A stretch of 64,000 nt of DNA, taken from contig JASDDO010000024.1 in assembly GCA_030015575.1 (NCBI GenBank), positions 222,166,996 through 222,230,995 on the forward strand, written 5' to 3'. Made by a program: the position numbers and the translations under genes. The stretch comes from Agapanthus africanus (lineage: Eukaryota; Streptophyta; Magnoliopsida; Asparagales; Amaryllidaceae). The notes beneath the pieces were generated by a model, which was not told where the DNA came from, did no database searches, and worked only from the letters and a program-made list of their open reading frames with translations. Each line of letters opens with the position of its first letter. Positions within the stretch are counted from its first letter, which is position 1. Of this stretch, positions 34,956 through 46,115 are shown in pieces.

Positions 34956-36386
34956 ATAGTTTTAATAAAAATGGATTTTTTTCAGAAAACAGTAGTGGGA
35001 GTATGGTAGAACTAGAAGTCATTCCAGAACCGCAAACGATTACTGAAAATTTAATGGGACCTAAAGATTCAATCAGGTTTGACATTCCGTTAGCCACTCC
35101 GCAGATATGGTGGGTAACCTCAAGCACTCGAGAAGTACTTCGGTATGCTCAAAGACGGTGAGAGGGAGGTTCTTATTTACCCAGACTTGACACTACTGTT
35201 GTTCCAGGCTATGAGACCCGGCAGGAGGATGAGTATAGCGTCGTTCTGAACTGGCTTTAGAAGTGCACGTGTATATTATTCTGCCAGAGGGTTGTCGTAG
35301 TCAGTAAGAGCAGCGGAAGCATAGTGGATAAGTGGCTTATGTCTATTTATAGACTATAGCGGATATAGCAGAGATAAATCATCTGTTTTTGATATGACAG
35401 TCATGGGTTTGACTTCATCAAAATAGGGGATGGATCTGTTAAGAATGTAGTAGTGTGTGATGTCCTGGTATTTGGGTGACATACACAGAGTAGGAAGTGA
35501 AATTCCTATACTACGATCGGTTATACTTTAGTTGTCACACAGTGGTTTCTCTACATAAAGCTTGGATATTATATCAGACATTCTGGTTACTAGATCTATG
35601 GTTTTAGATCTGGATTTGGCAAGTATCCCAATCTGGGTACTTAGAAAGTATTCTAAAAGTGTTTAGAATGGACGACTCCTAGCATGGTGGTGTACCTGCA
35701 GGTGATGGAGTCACCCTCTCTAAAGATGTCTTACAGACTAAAGGGGAGAGGGATGTGCATGATTGGCAGATCACTTGCTTAGGCAATTGAGTTGATCATG
35801 AGATGTCAAGTACCACACCAGATGTTGTTTTTGCACGAGATGCAATAAGTTGATATTAATCCAATCCTGGAGAAACGATTGGAACCAGTTTTAGAACATA
35901 AGTGGATGTTCTAGGGATCTGATAACGGCAGCCCCCTTCGGGAGACGGTTATCATTCCAGGCTTCCAAGGTGACCTGGATGACAGAGTGACTGTCAGAGT
36001 TATAGTTTTCCCTCTGATGAGGGGCAGTTGCATGGACAGGAGGTCCAAGCGGATACTGAGGGAGGTATGGTGCAGGATACTGATTAAATTCAGTTGACGA
36101 TACAGTCTGAGAAGTTTGGATTTGGAGTTCATTTATGAGCTAAGTCCCATCAGATATCCAGACATATTCTAAGACAGGTATTGCTCATTTTGGGAGATGA
36201 CTTTCTCCGCGAACTTGAGATAAAGAGAGACATAGAAAGAAACATCAGGACGGATCCACTCACTGAGGCTGTTCCTCGAACACAGTAGTTTCACAACCGG
36301 GCTTTGTGAGACTGATTAGTAGAGGAGTTGGGTGTTCGGTATCACACGGGCTGTGAGTATGCCACATCGCAATAATTAGCCTTGAG
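34956..36386 (+). pseudogene. E2 pol remnant (linker, RT, RNase H), heavily decayed
   Basis: 35005-35070 encodes MVELEVIPEPQTITENL, matching the E1 linker EMEEIPEPQAITES. Downstream, nucleotide traces of E1 RT (GTTTGACTTCATCAAAA at 35409; GGAGTCACCCTCTCTAAAGATGTC at about 35706 against the E1 GGAATCACCCTTTCCAAAGAGATG) and of the RNase H end (GGATCCACTCACTGAGGCT near 36253 against GATCCATTCACAAAGGCT) stay collinear with E1. No frame is open for more than a short run. Confidence 0.75.
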
Positions 36387-36400
36387 TGCAAGTGGGAGAT
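36387..36400 (+). promoter_or_regulatory. E2 polypurine tract
   Basis: TGCAAGTGGGAGAT is identical to the E1 PPT and directly precedes the 3' LTR. It has kept its sequence while pol decayed. Confidence 0.92.
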
Positions 36401-38492
36401 TGTTGGATATAGTTCCCTCAGAGTCAATTATTGGATCACAGGCACGTGATTGCAATGATTAAGGGAGGACCTATGCCGGTAGGACAATCTTACTCAAGAT
36501 GATAGTATGCTATTTGGTTTATCTTTATCATCGTGTACATGCTCTAGGTGATGTTACAGATCACTATAGCACGTTGATAGAGCCCTTAGGATTCTTTCTT
36601 GACTGCCAGCAGTATGATGGTGATCATATACGTGGGAGCTGGAGTCTATAAGCACATCCTTAAAAGGTCCCTAGTCGAAGGAGTTTCGAGACAGGGCATC
36701 GATCCTCCAGAGTAGACTAGTGTATACAGTCGAGACCCCAACGAGGGGCGATGGCCGGTCTCACAAGCCATTGGTGTCAGTTGGTTCACCTAAGATGTAT
36801 ACAGGTGCTCATTGGGTTATGAGTACACCGGACAGGACTCGCCGGGAATATGCTAGTTGGTATTATACCTGACGTCGGATAGCAGTTCCCTGGTGACATG
36901 TGTACGGGTTAGTTCATCGACCTGAGATCGTCATTTGTCTCGTGTGAGTTCCCACTGTGCTTTGATTACTACCCTACCACGGCTCAAAGGAGTCATGCAA
37001 ACAGGTTTTAGTTGGGTACAGTCCCGAGCCACATGGAGGCAGTGAGCGGATCGGCAGGGGTTTCGTCTCTTCCGATATTGAGGGTGAGATCGCGTTGTGT
37101 CTAGGAGAGCCATTACACGAAGTCCTTGGCCAAGGCAGGAGATTTACTAGTAGGTATTCCAGTAGTATCTCAGGGTGTTCTGGGCTACACTCCGACATGA
37201 CTTGTACCGCTTTTGGGGGTCTGACTTTTACCAACCCCCTAGGCCCGACATGCGATACTCAGAGACGAACGGACCGGACAGTACGGATATTGTCACCGAC
37301 AGGCTCAGTAGGGTGTCAAGATGAGTTCGCTCATCGACCTCCCTTTTGGATAATACCTAGTAGCCCGTTACGTACAGCTAGTACCACTGACGTGCTAGTG
37401 GTTAAATCCACAGCCAAACTATTGACGAGTCTTTAAAGTTCCCCACAGACAGTTTCTCAAAGTTTCGGGCGAAACGTTGTAGAGGCCGTATGGATTTATG
37501 GCAGGGTTCGAACATACGCGTGCACTTGTGCACGTGTCGTGTTTCGGACGGATAATACTAGCGGGCTTTGGTTTAAGCCGGATCCTAGTATTATGCTGTG
37601 TAGTTTTTGTCTCTTTGCATTTGTATTCGGTTGGAATACAAATGTGGGTATGTATATACAGTTGCGGAGTTACCCTGGAATTTATTACGGGATCGCTTTT
37701 TAAAGTTGCCAGTTTACTTTCTTGATTTGGCCAAATTCCTTTTCTATTGTTCTTTGGCTGAATTTTCCTTGGAAGGGGTTCTTTGCAAAGTGGGGTTTTA
37801 TAAAATGTAGGGGCTTTTTTGCGGTGCGTGGGCTGCAGGAACTTCCAGCAAGTTCTTGAGAGCTTGGCTTCATTTTTTGTGCCTTATTGATGCATTAATT
37901 TTGATTGGATTGAATGAGATGTTTTGGTGTGGTTTTTTGTTGCCTTTTCCTTATGGTCACCTCTCACTTGAGCTTGCACTCACCTCCCACTTCTCCTACT
38001 TTTGGCCGAGCCAGATATTGGGATGTCCCAATTTTTGGTGAGGAGAGGATTCATTTCATTTGCAAAGAAAAATTCCTAAGCTCCATTTCCAAAAGCTCAT
38101 TTCCACCTTCACTTCCTAAAGGCAACTTCGATTAACCCATGAGACAAAGCGTTCTACGTATATTCTACAGCAATCTTGGATACGTTGGCTAGCAAACTTC
38201 GTGTCCGAGTTACCTCGGTTCAGAGACGGGAGCCCATAAAAGACTCTTTGATATGGTGCCCTTCCGACGAGGAGATCGGAGATGCCGCGAGGAGCTTGGG
38301 ATGGTGGCCAAAGACCGAAGGACACGGATCGATCGGTATAGCCTTTCTAACCCTTCTCTAGTTTGCTAGTTATAGGTTAATGGTTCGATCCAGGATTAAA
38401 GTCTGCGTTAGCGCCGGTTTCAAGTTTAGAAAAAGTTTTCGTTTCCGCATTTTGGTCTCGGATCGACGCCGGGGCGCTACCGTAGACTTACA
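36401..38492 (+). repeat. E2 3' LTR
   Basis: Runs from TGTTGGATATAGTTCCC to GTAGACTTACA, followed by TSD copy GTTTA. Confidence 0.95.
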
Positions 38493-38497
38493 GTTTA

Positions 38498-38917
38498 CCG
38501 CCGGAAGACGGAACGAGACGTTGGGATGTCTGGCCTGAATTCTGGGGGCAGATACTATTTGGGTTTATCCATCCACCTCTCCGAAGATGACGAGTTATTT
38601 ATAGCACCGTATATCGGAGGTTTGAACGAATGCAACCGTTGTAGCAGACTTTATCAGATTCCCCCGCTTTTGAGAGGGGTTTTTGATTGTGGGGACGCTC
38701 TTCCGTGCAGGCGCAAACCCTGCAGTTAATTACGTTACCGCATCTTGATAACCACTTTCTCCTGCTCTGGAGGTTCACTTCATGTCGTGTGTATGTTTGT
38801 TTTATTTTGGTTGCCGTGAATTGTATTCAGAGACTATTTTATGTTGTCGCCCGTAGGGCGTGGATTAGTCCAAATCCGTATATTTTTAGATTTGGGTTTG
38901 GGTTGATTTAAGGATCG
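38498..38917 (+). mobile_element. EC leader continued, right of E2; right edge unknown
   Basis: Follows the TSD and continues the EC leader (CCGCCGGAAGACGG). No EC gag, pol or 3' LTR is found further right, so EC is truncated somewhere near 38.7-38.9 kb. Confidence 0.5.
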
Positions 38918-38984
38918 TTAATCTGGTTTGAGATTAAGATCAGCTTAAACATATGAGCATTTGGGCTTGATTATTTTAGTTTAA

Positions 38985-39195
38985 GGGTATCACGGTCTAT
39001 TATGGCCATGTTTGAGGTGAGGTGTTAGTTTAAGGACGTTTCGGTCCTTTATCGTCATTTTGGAGGCGAACATTAGTTTAAGGACATTTCGGTCCATTAT
39101 CGCCATGTTTGAGGCGAAATGTTAATTTAAGGACGTTTCGGTCCTTTATTGCCATTTTGGAGGAGAATATTAGTTTAGGGACATTTCCGTCGTGT
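38985..39195. repeat. tandem repeat, period 48-49 bp, about 4 units
   Basis: Units start near 39032, 39080, 39129 and 39177 with AAGGACGTTTCGGTCCTT-like cores. Each unit holds two hairpins: AAGGAC-gtttcg-GTCCTT and CGCC-atgtttga-GGCG (second varies). Confidence 0.8.
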
Positions 39196-40998
39196 ATTCA
39201 TTACGTGACGAAGTGAACAATAGAGATATGGAATGTGCCCAATTTGGGGCATGATCCGATTTGAGGCATGCACAAAAATTTAGAAGTGTATCAGCGAAAG
39301 AAGTTGTTGGTCATCGGGACCCGCCACCTCTCTGAAGACGTTGAGGAATTACAATGACATGTATCAGATGTGTGGAGAGATGTACCCTTTTGAACCAAAT
39401 CTCGTATTTGAAGGAAAAAGGGTTGTTGTGGACCTAAGAATCATTAGTCGTATTTGAGACTAAGATCAATTTAGAAGACAAAGGATGAATATCATTTTGG
39501 ATATCATCAATGAGAAATCATTAGTCATTTTTTAGACTAAAATTAGTTTGGGAAACCATGAGCCATATGAGCTCGATTGATTTTAAAATCAAAGAGATTT
39601 AACCTCAGAAAACTTAACCGATTTGGGCTGAGATATAATTACTCTACAGTGCTAAGCACTGAGACATACAGCGCTAAGCACTGAGACATACAGTGCTCAC
39701 GTGTGTTTCACGTGGGCACTGGATTAGTGCTAAACACTAGAGTTCTGTGGAACTCATGTGTGAGGCCCCAAAATATGGGGGGTTGCCCCCTCTTTTAAAG
39801 AAGTGTTAAGCACTTGATTAGATCCCTCATGCAAAACACGTAGCTGCTTTCTTTTGGGACGGCTGCCTAACTGACAAAACAGTTTTTCTTTCCTTTTTAG
39901 GCGTCCACGTGAGAATCACGTGAGGCAGCTTTGGCTTTTCTTTTGCTTGTTTCCCTCTCCTTTTTTTAAGCACTCATACGGGAAACACGTGAGGCAGTTT
40001 TGGTTGTCCTTTTGTTCGTTTGAAGCACTCACGTGGGAAACACGTGAGGCTTCAGAATAATGCTAAGCACTAACGAGTCACCAAGCTATTCATGTGTTTT
40101 CTTAGAGATATCGATCTCCTATTAATGACATTTTTAGTCATTGATGATCATCAAGATTTCGGTTTTGAGGATCTTGGATCATCATTATTTTTTTGAAGAA
40201 CTAAGTTCTTTATATAGGGTTAAATCATAATTTTTGGAGGAATTAAATTCACATATGCTTCTGTTATTTCTTTTTCTTTTATAACCTAGTTCTTTTCCCC
40301 TAAGTTTTGAATCTGCAGAACAGAATCTCCCCGATGAGAATTAAATTCTTAATTTGTGGGGAGATCTGCTTCTGCAAATCTCAACCAGAGGAAGAACTAA
40401 GTTCTTATATGAATGGTTAAACCTCTAGATAGGCAAAGAAGAGACATTATGATCTCTGTGTGTTTTTTTACCTAGGATTTCAATGAGGCAAGTCTTCTTC
40501 TTCTTTTGAGAATTAAATTCTCTTTCTTTTTCCAGAGCTCACTGTATATTTTTTTTTTTGCAGAAGCTTGTGGGTAGTTCTCTCTCTATTTTTCTTTTTC
40601 TTCCTTTTTTTTGTTTTCTCTTCTATTTATAAGATAAGAGAAAAGATCAACTTGTTAGAAAATCTCTAATTGAAAGATCTTGATTGATTTCATAATCAAT
40701 CTAAAATGATCTTTCGGATCACTTGGTGAATTTTATTCACCATTGGATTTTTCATCCAAAGGCTCTCTGTGTAACAGAGAAATTTTCTTGTTTATTTAAT
40801 AAGATTAGGAAATATCTCTTCCTAAGATAGAATTTTAATTCTATCAGATTGTCGGTGAGTGATTTTATAATCACCGTTGGATCTTTGATCCAAGGGTCCT
40901 CTGTTTAACAGAGAAGATCTTTCTAGTTTGAGAAAGATCAAGAAAATATTTCCCATATAGAATTTAATTCTATCTTGCCAAAGAGTGCAGCAGAAGAA

Positions 40999-41411
40999 CT
41001 CACGTGTTTAACACGTGACCCCTAGCATGGGTTTCAGTATGCTTTATTTTCAGCACTCATATGCATATAAACTCTCACGTGTTTAACACGTGAGGCCTGT
41101 TTGGCTTGCTAATTATTTGACTTCAGCGCCTATATGTTTTGCATATAAGCGCTCACGTGTTTAACACGTGTGGCTCTTTTAGCCTATTTGTTTTTAACTG
41201 CAGCGTCTAGATGCTTTGCATATAGGTGCTCACGTGTTTAACACGTGAGGCTTATTTAGCTCATGAGTCATTTTAACTGCAGCGCATATATAGGCGCTCT
41301 CATGTTTAACATGTGAGACTTGAATAGTGGGGTATTTTCCCCATTCCCCCCCCCCTTTTTATTAGGGAACAAATGCCCCCCAGCGTTGCTCTCACGTGGC
41401 TTGCACGTGAG
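40999..41411. repeat. array of G-box palindromes (CACGTG stem-loops)
   Basis: Six hairpins of the form CTCACGTG-loop-CACGTGAG at 41000, 41074, 41154, 41230, 41298 (CATGT variant) and 41391. The first five are 68-82 bases apart, with loop TTA or TTTAA. In front of the third is a second hairpin, AGCGCCTATATG (41125) with CATATAAGCGCT (41142). Related CACGTG pairs occur at 39691, 39905 and 40028. CACGTG is the plant G-box, bound by bZIP and bHLH factors, so the array could be a promoter or enhancer for the PMD gene downstream. Confidence 0.8.
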
Positions 41412-41481
41412 TGCAGCGCTGTCCACCCTCACAACCGTTAGATTGCCTAGGGGAACGGAGAGATGAACCGCTCCTTCTCGT

Positions 41482-41489
41482 TATATAAA
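41482..41489 (+). promoter_or_regulatory. TATA box, probable promoter of the PMD gene
   Basis: TATATAAA follows the G-box array and precedes a pyrimidine-rich leader (TTTCTTCATCTTCTTCG). The distance to the PMD ATG (774 bases) is bridged by a probable 5' UTR intron. Confidence 0.5.
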
Positions 41490-41631
41490 TGGGGGGTTTG
41501 GCTACTTAGATGATCACCGTTTCTTCATCTTCTTCGTTAATCTTTTCTTGAGAATTTAATTCTCCTATCAGAGCTTAGCTCTCTGTTCATAGATCTTTCA
41601 GAGTTAAACTCTGTACAAACTCTCTTTCCTG

Positions 41632-42257
41632 GTAAGGATCTTGAACGATGTTTACCCCTTAGGGAAAAGCCCCCCTTTTTTGTTCTTTGGATTTCAAATC
41701 CATCAACAGAGCTTTGCTCTTGCCTTGAACTGATCTCTTAGAGATCTAAAAAAAACCTTTTTAAGAAGAGTTTATGGTCTTGAGAACTGTTAGTTTTCCA
41801 CTCAGGGTTTACCCTATCACTGATCTTTGAGGATCCTTGGAATTTAATTCCATTTCTTCGTTTCCTCACCATAGGGATTTCTGAGATTTAATCCCATTAA
41901 TAAAGGAATTTAATTCCATCTTACAGAGCTTAGCTCTGAAAGACTCGGAAACTTTTAGGAATTTTATTCCCTGGTGTTCTTGAGCATTTTTCTTTTTTAG
42001 GGTTTTAATACTCTTAACACAGATTTGAATCTGTTGTGCATTTTAATAGTACTCAGTTTTCGAGGATATTAAGAGTTGTTTAAACTTCACTATTTATTTA
42101 ATAAGAATCCTTTTGGATTCTCACAATGATTATCTTACCCCATCATTGGTGAGCCACCATTTGGATTTCGTAGGGCCTACTGACTTTGTAGTCAGTGATC
42201 CCATGAAACAAACTCATATATTTTTTTTATTAGTGGGTCCCCCTTCCCTTTTTTTAG
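41632..42257 (+). other. predicted 5' UTR intron of the PMD gene
   Basis: Donor G|GTAAGG at 41632; acceptor CCCTTTTTTTAG ending 42257, five bases before the ATG at 42263. It contains many of the micro-hairpins. Inferred from splice signals only. Confidence 0.45.
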
Positions 42258-44816
42258 GTACGATGGCATCACTTCCCTACTTCCCTTACACACGCTCGGA
42301 GGTCGTTTTTCTACAGTCGCCCTCAGATAAGGAAGTTATGGTGATGATTATGGCACATGATAAGGATACTAAGAGTCTTCTCCTATGGGGAGTTTGGTAT
42401 GGCCACATTATCAGGGGTCGACATAGTTTACCGACAGAACCCATCCATTCAATATCATTCACGAAGCGTCCGCGTGCTGCTTATGCGGTGGAGACGGTTA
42501 ATTGGACCCTTGAGGGCCGTCTTGAGCCATCAACTATAGGGATACCGAATAAACCCTTGATTACTATCGATATTTTATGACGCCGAATCTGCCAAGGCGA
42601 AACTCGAACTTGGGGGTAGGTCTACAAGATAGGCGTCGTCCCGCGGCACCTAGTGGGATACCTTCCTTGGGCCCGTTACATTCTCTCCTCTCAACGTTCA
42701 CGGCTGCAGAAAGTTGGGCTATATCAAGCGGTGTATGCGTCATTGTTCTACTATCATGCTCCCCACGTCTGGTGGGTCAAGGCCTTTTTGAATTAATGGA
42801 ATCTTCCAACGCACACGTTCCTACTGGGAGATCGCAAAGTTTCCATTTCGCTAGAGAAATTCCGGGAAATTTCAAGACTGCCGATCATGGGAGAACACTA
42901 TGAAGAATTATTACCCCCCGACGAGTATGTATTTGCTACGGCGCCAGCGGTACTTGAAGGCTTGACGACCGAGAATGCTGTTCGGCACAAGCACCCGAGT
43001 CTGATCAAAGCCTTGGGTATTTTTGAGAAACTATTCGTGGCATCGGAAGGCTAAGGTGTCACTTTTGACGCTTTCATTGCTTGCTTTCTCCGTGAAAATG
43101 TCTTATCCAAGAAAGCTCCAAAATTCGCAAAGGTCGAGGATCCCTTCGGATTTGGCTTGAAGAAATTGCCAACCAAAGAAGCAGACCTGCCACAGTTTTA
43201 CATTCCGAACTCATCGGCCGTGACCTTTGATGCGATTTCTGCCCCTAGAATAGACGAAGAAACTTTCTTTGTCGGTTTCATCAGTCTCTGGCTTAGCTGG
43301 TTTGCCATGCCGATGCATCGCTGTTTTATGAAAGCCTCTGTCTTCTATCCTGCCCATTGCATAGCCAAAGGAACGCGATTGGCTGTTGGCGTTGCGGGAC
43401 TATCACACCTATATCACGGTTTAAGTACTGCTTCCAACACTTCAAACCCGGGCGCGGATACCGTGAATTTCTCCCTCCACTACTTCACGTCATGGATTAG
43501 GATGCATGTGTTAGGCGCATTTGCTGCACACTGACGCCCTGCTTTCTATGAAGCACATACCTTTCCATGGGTCATGAGGCCGGTCGATGCTTTTGCTCCT
43601 GATCCGACTTAGTTAGGGGCTCAACGGGTATTGCTTAATGCATATTCAAATGAAGGCGGATGGTTTTCAGTGACGGGTCCTTTCTGCTCCAGCGGGGCCC
43701 GTTCAACAGTTGTTCGATTTGTCGAAGAGTGAAGCTCTGGCTTTAAAGCCCAAAGAGATCATGCATTTATATTCAATCCGGCCGGGGTACTTAGTATTCT
43801 GCCTAAATGATACTGCTCTCTTCATGCGGTACAATCCACATCGCTTCGCTCAGCAGTTAGGTTACAACCAGGGCGTCCCCCTCGAAGCCTTTCTAATGGA
43901 GCCCACTCTCTTACTGGAGGTCACTTGCGACGCTATCCACCACTTCATGCGGTTGGGTACTGGTTCCGTCTTCATGATTCCCGAGCCTGACTATCTTCCG
44001 AGGCCCGTGGGACCCTTCAAGGGCTGGTACCACCACCGGGTTGGTCCTATCATTGCAGACAAGAGAAGGGTGCTCTTTGAATATAAAGCCCCTGCTTCCG
44101 CTCAAGCCGTCAGTGCCTCGTTGCGGCCACGGTCGGTTGTTTGCCCTCCTCTAAGGGATAGCGACTCAGTGCTTATTCCTAAAGTTGCTCGAAAGTTGCT
44201 CGGGCGAAATCAGTCACCCGCACTACTGGTATGCCGAATCGCCCTAGGGCTGGGGCAGAGATTCCTGGGAAGACAGTGGCAGCGGCATCACCAAAAACAG
44301 ACACCGAAGGTGAGGTTGTGCAGCGCCGTGCGAAATTGCCTAAGGGGAGGAAGCGCACTTCTTCTAGTGCTGGCTCGAGCCCTAAAAGGATGAAGAAATC
44401 GGTCGCCAGTTTACTCGATGCGTTGCTTGAGTCTGAGCCCCTTCACGATGAGCCTATATCTGTGCATGAACCAGACGACGGTCTCCTCTTTCCTGGCACA
44501 TCTGCCGAGGAAGCCGCTCAATTGGCCGAAGCCTTGAAGCGATCGCAGAATGAAAATGAAAATGTGCACCCCAGGAAGGGAGGCTTTCCGCCTGTTGTAT
44601 TCTATGATGTCGATCCGTTATTATCCAGGTTACTAATGGGTCCTCTGACGATGGAAGAAGAACGGGCTCTCAAACAACCCATCTCGGCCGTTTCTGAAGA
44701 CGAGGCTGCTATGAAGACGGGCAGGCATTTGCTTTCGATTGAAGCCCGACGAGTGCAACTGATCAGAAAAGAGCAGCGGCTCGAAAAGGCCATACTTCAA
44801 GCTCCCTGGCGTATTG

Positions 44817-44902
44817 GTATGCATATATTTTTGTACGTCTCTTTTCAGTAAATAATTTGTATTACTTTCACTTTATATTATCTTTACCAAAAAAATTTGT
44901 AG
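44817..44902 (+). other. PMD gene intron (86 bp)
   Basis: GTATGCATAT at the donor and AAATTTGTAG at the acceptor. Splicing joins ...APWRIG to PSAAGVVLSLDR without breaking the frame. Confidence 0.65.
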
Positions 44903-45084
44903 GGCCTTCTGCAGCGGGCGTAGTCTTGAGCCTGGATCGCGTCATGGAGCCTCCAATGATGGCTTCTATTCCTCCGGTGGCGATTGCTGAACTGGTCGTA
45001 GATTCTATGGATATCTTCAGTAACGCACCGGGGGTGTAGAGGAGATTACCGAAACTGTCATCCCTCCGATTCAAAGTGGACGAA

Positions 45085-45162
45085 GTATCGAAATTAATTT
45101 TATCGACATCTACATTTTTGTTTAATAACCCTTCCATATATGTGAACTTTTCTTTCCCTCAG
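45085..45162 (+). other. PMD gene intron (78 bp)
   Basis: GTATCGAAAT at the donor, pyrimidine-rich TTTTCTTTCCCTCAG at the acceptor. It joins ETVIPPIQSGR to KLRELASSIVDL. Confidence 0.6.
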
Positions 45163-45289
45163 AATTGCGGGAGTTAGCGTCTTCCATTGTAGATCTCTCT
45201 CCGGAGAAAACCTTCCAACATCTACTTGACATGGCGGCCCCGCAAGCGATACCTCCACAGAGCATAGTCCTTTTCTCTGGCCAAGGTTG

Positions 45290-46068
45290 GTAATTCTTCG
45301 CCTTTCCTTGAAGAGATCGCAACTGTTTAAGGGTCCTTGGCGTGGGCATCTCCGTAATCGCTTTGATCTTTGAGGGGTCGATTTCGATACCCCAGTGTCG
45401 TACGATGAATCCTAGGAATTTTCCTGAGAAGACTCCAAACGCGCATTTTAGAGGATTCATCTACAGATTATACTTCTGAAGACGTTGGAACACTGTATTT
45501 AGATATTCCCAATGTTCCTCGTAAGACTTGCTTTTCACCACCAGGTCGTCGATGTAGCATTTGACAATCTCATGGATGAGGTCATCGAAGATCTTTATCA
45601 TGGCCCTCTGGTAAGTAGCGCCAGCGTTCTTTAAACCGAAAGGTATCACCTTGTAGCAGAATATCCCAGCGAAGTCCGGAAGGCGGTATGTTTTTGGTCT
45701 TCAGGATGCATTTTTATTTGGTTGTATCCTGAAGATCCATCCATGAAGGAGAAAATCTCATAGGTAGACGTGTTATCGATCATCAGCTCGGTAACAGGTA
45801 CTGGGAAGTTATCCTTCGGGCAAGCTTTGTTGAGGTCCCGAAAGTCCACGTAGATACGCACAGTCCCATTTTTCTTCATCATCGGAACGATATTAGCGAT
45901 CCGGTTGGGATATTGAACTTCTTGAATGAAGCTGGGATCGATTAGTTTTTTGACCTCAGCATTTATACCCATCTCAAGTTCGAGCCGCGTTCTTCTTGGC
46001 ACCTGTTTGACTGGCTTTATGTTCAGCGATATGGCCAATGTAGACCTGGCATTTTGGAATAGTTTCAC
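45290..46068 (-). pseudogene. Tat-type reverse transcriptase, C-terminally truncated
   Basis: 46068-45646 encodes KQVPRRTRLELEMGINAEVK, IANIVPMMKKNGTVRIYVDF, RDLNKACPKDNFP and FSFMDGSSGYNQIKMHPED. After a shift the next frame (45649-45461) gives MIPFGLKNAGATYQRAM and CYIDDLVVKSKSYEEH with the catalytic Asp pair. After a stop at 45459-45461, 45460 to about 45300 gives MNPLKCAFGVFSGKFLGF..EMPTPRTLKQLRSLQGK. Homology ends there, where RNase H should follow; the frame continues as antisense of the PMD exon. Key residues remain, but three defects make it dead. Confidence 0.88.
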
Positions 46069-46115
46069 ACGAAGTAGTCTTTATACTGCATGAGCACGTC
46101 CTTTAACGTGGCTAC

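Larger units (their letters stand above)
28561..38492 (+). mobile_element. copia element E2: complete, LTR-flanked, non-autonomous
   Basis: LTRs at 28561-30655 and 36401-38492 (about 2.09 kb each), PBS at 30657, PPT before 36401 and a perfect 5-bp TSD GTTTA (28556-28560, 38493-38497). I counted about 21 mismatches, mostly transitions, in the first 460 LTR bases. The 5.7-kb internal part shows only decayed traces of pol and no gag or protease. It therefore most likely moved as a non-autonomous element using proteins of E1-like relatives. It sits inside the leader of EC. Confidence 0.93.
38918..42200. repeat. chain of many different short hairpins (micro-palindrome tract)
   Basis: At least 25 perfect or near-perfect stems of 7 bp or more with loops of 0-8 bases occur in 3.3 kb, often directly adjacent and sometimes nested. 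Examples (left arm start): 38918 TTAATCT; 39577 TTGATTTTAAAATCAA; 39647 CAGTGCT-a-AGCACTG; 40141 TTGATGATCATCAA; 40508 GAGAATT-a-AATTCTC; 40682 GATTGATT-tcat-; 40724 TGGTGAAT-ttt-; 40764 TCTCTGT-gta-; 40826 GATAGAATT-tt-; 40877 TTGGATC-ttt-; 40916 GATCTTTC; 41599 CAGAGTT-a-; 41732 GATCTCT-t-; 41838 TGGAATT-t-; 41924 CAGAGCT-t-; 42019 ACAGATT-tg-; 42179 ACTGACT-ttgt-. Stem sequences differ, so this is not one amplified unit. It lies 3' of the Tat element and includes the upstream part of the PMD gene. It is probably LTR or 3' non-coding DNA of that element; function unknown. Confidence 0.85.
42263..45275 (+). pseudogene. plant mobile domain (PMD, aminotransferase-like) gene, antisense to the Tat element
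   Basis: ATG at 42263 opens MASLPYFPYTRSEVVFL. Further on come SISLEKFREISRLPI, PPDEYVF, and the PMD signature PRIDEETFFVGFISLWLSWF..GTRLAVGVAGLSHLYHGL (about 43245-43430). Then EALALKPKEIMHLYSIRPG and, C-terminally, a basic NLS-like KGRKRTSSSAGSSPKRMKK with an acidic region. In-frame stops: 42578, 42617, 42794, 43052, 43532 and 43610; frame shifts lie near 43700, 44200 and 45036. Two introns keep the frame (44817-44902, 45085-45162), and the last exon (ELASSIVDLSPEKTFQHLLD) ends near 45275. PMD proteins include host factors and antisense ORFs of Tat-lineage Ty3 elements; position and strand fit the latter. Not functional as it stands. Confidence 0.72.

Noticed and set aside
38980-41411. CRISPR-like or satellite array.
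   Set aside because: Repeats are irregular, arms differ between units, and the context is a plant retrotransposon region; no identical repeats with unique spacers.
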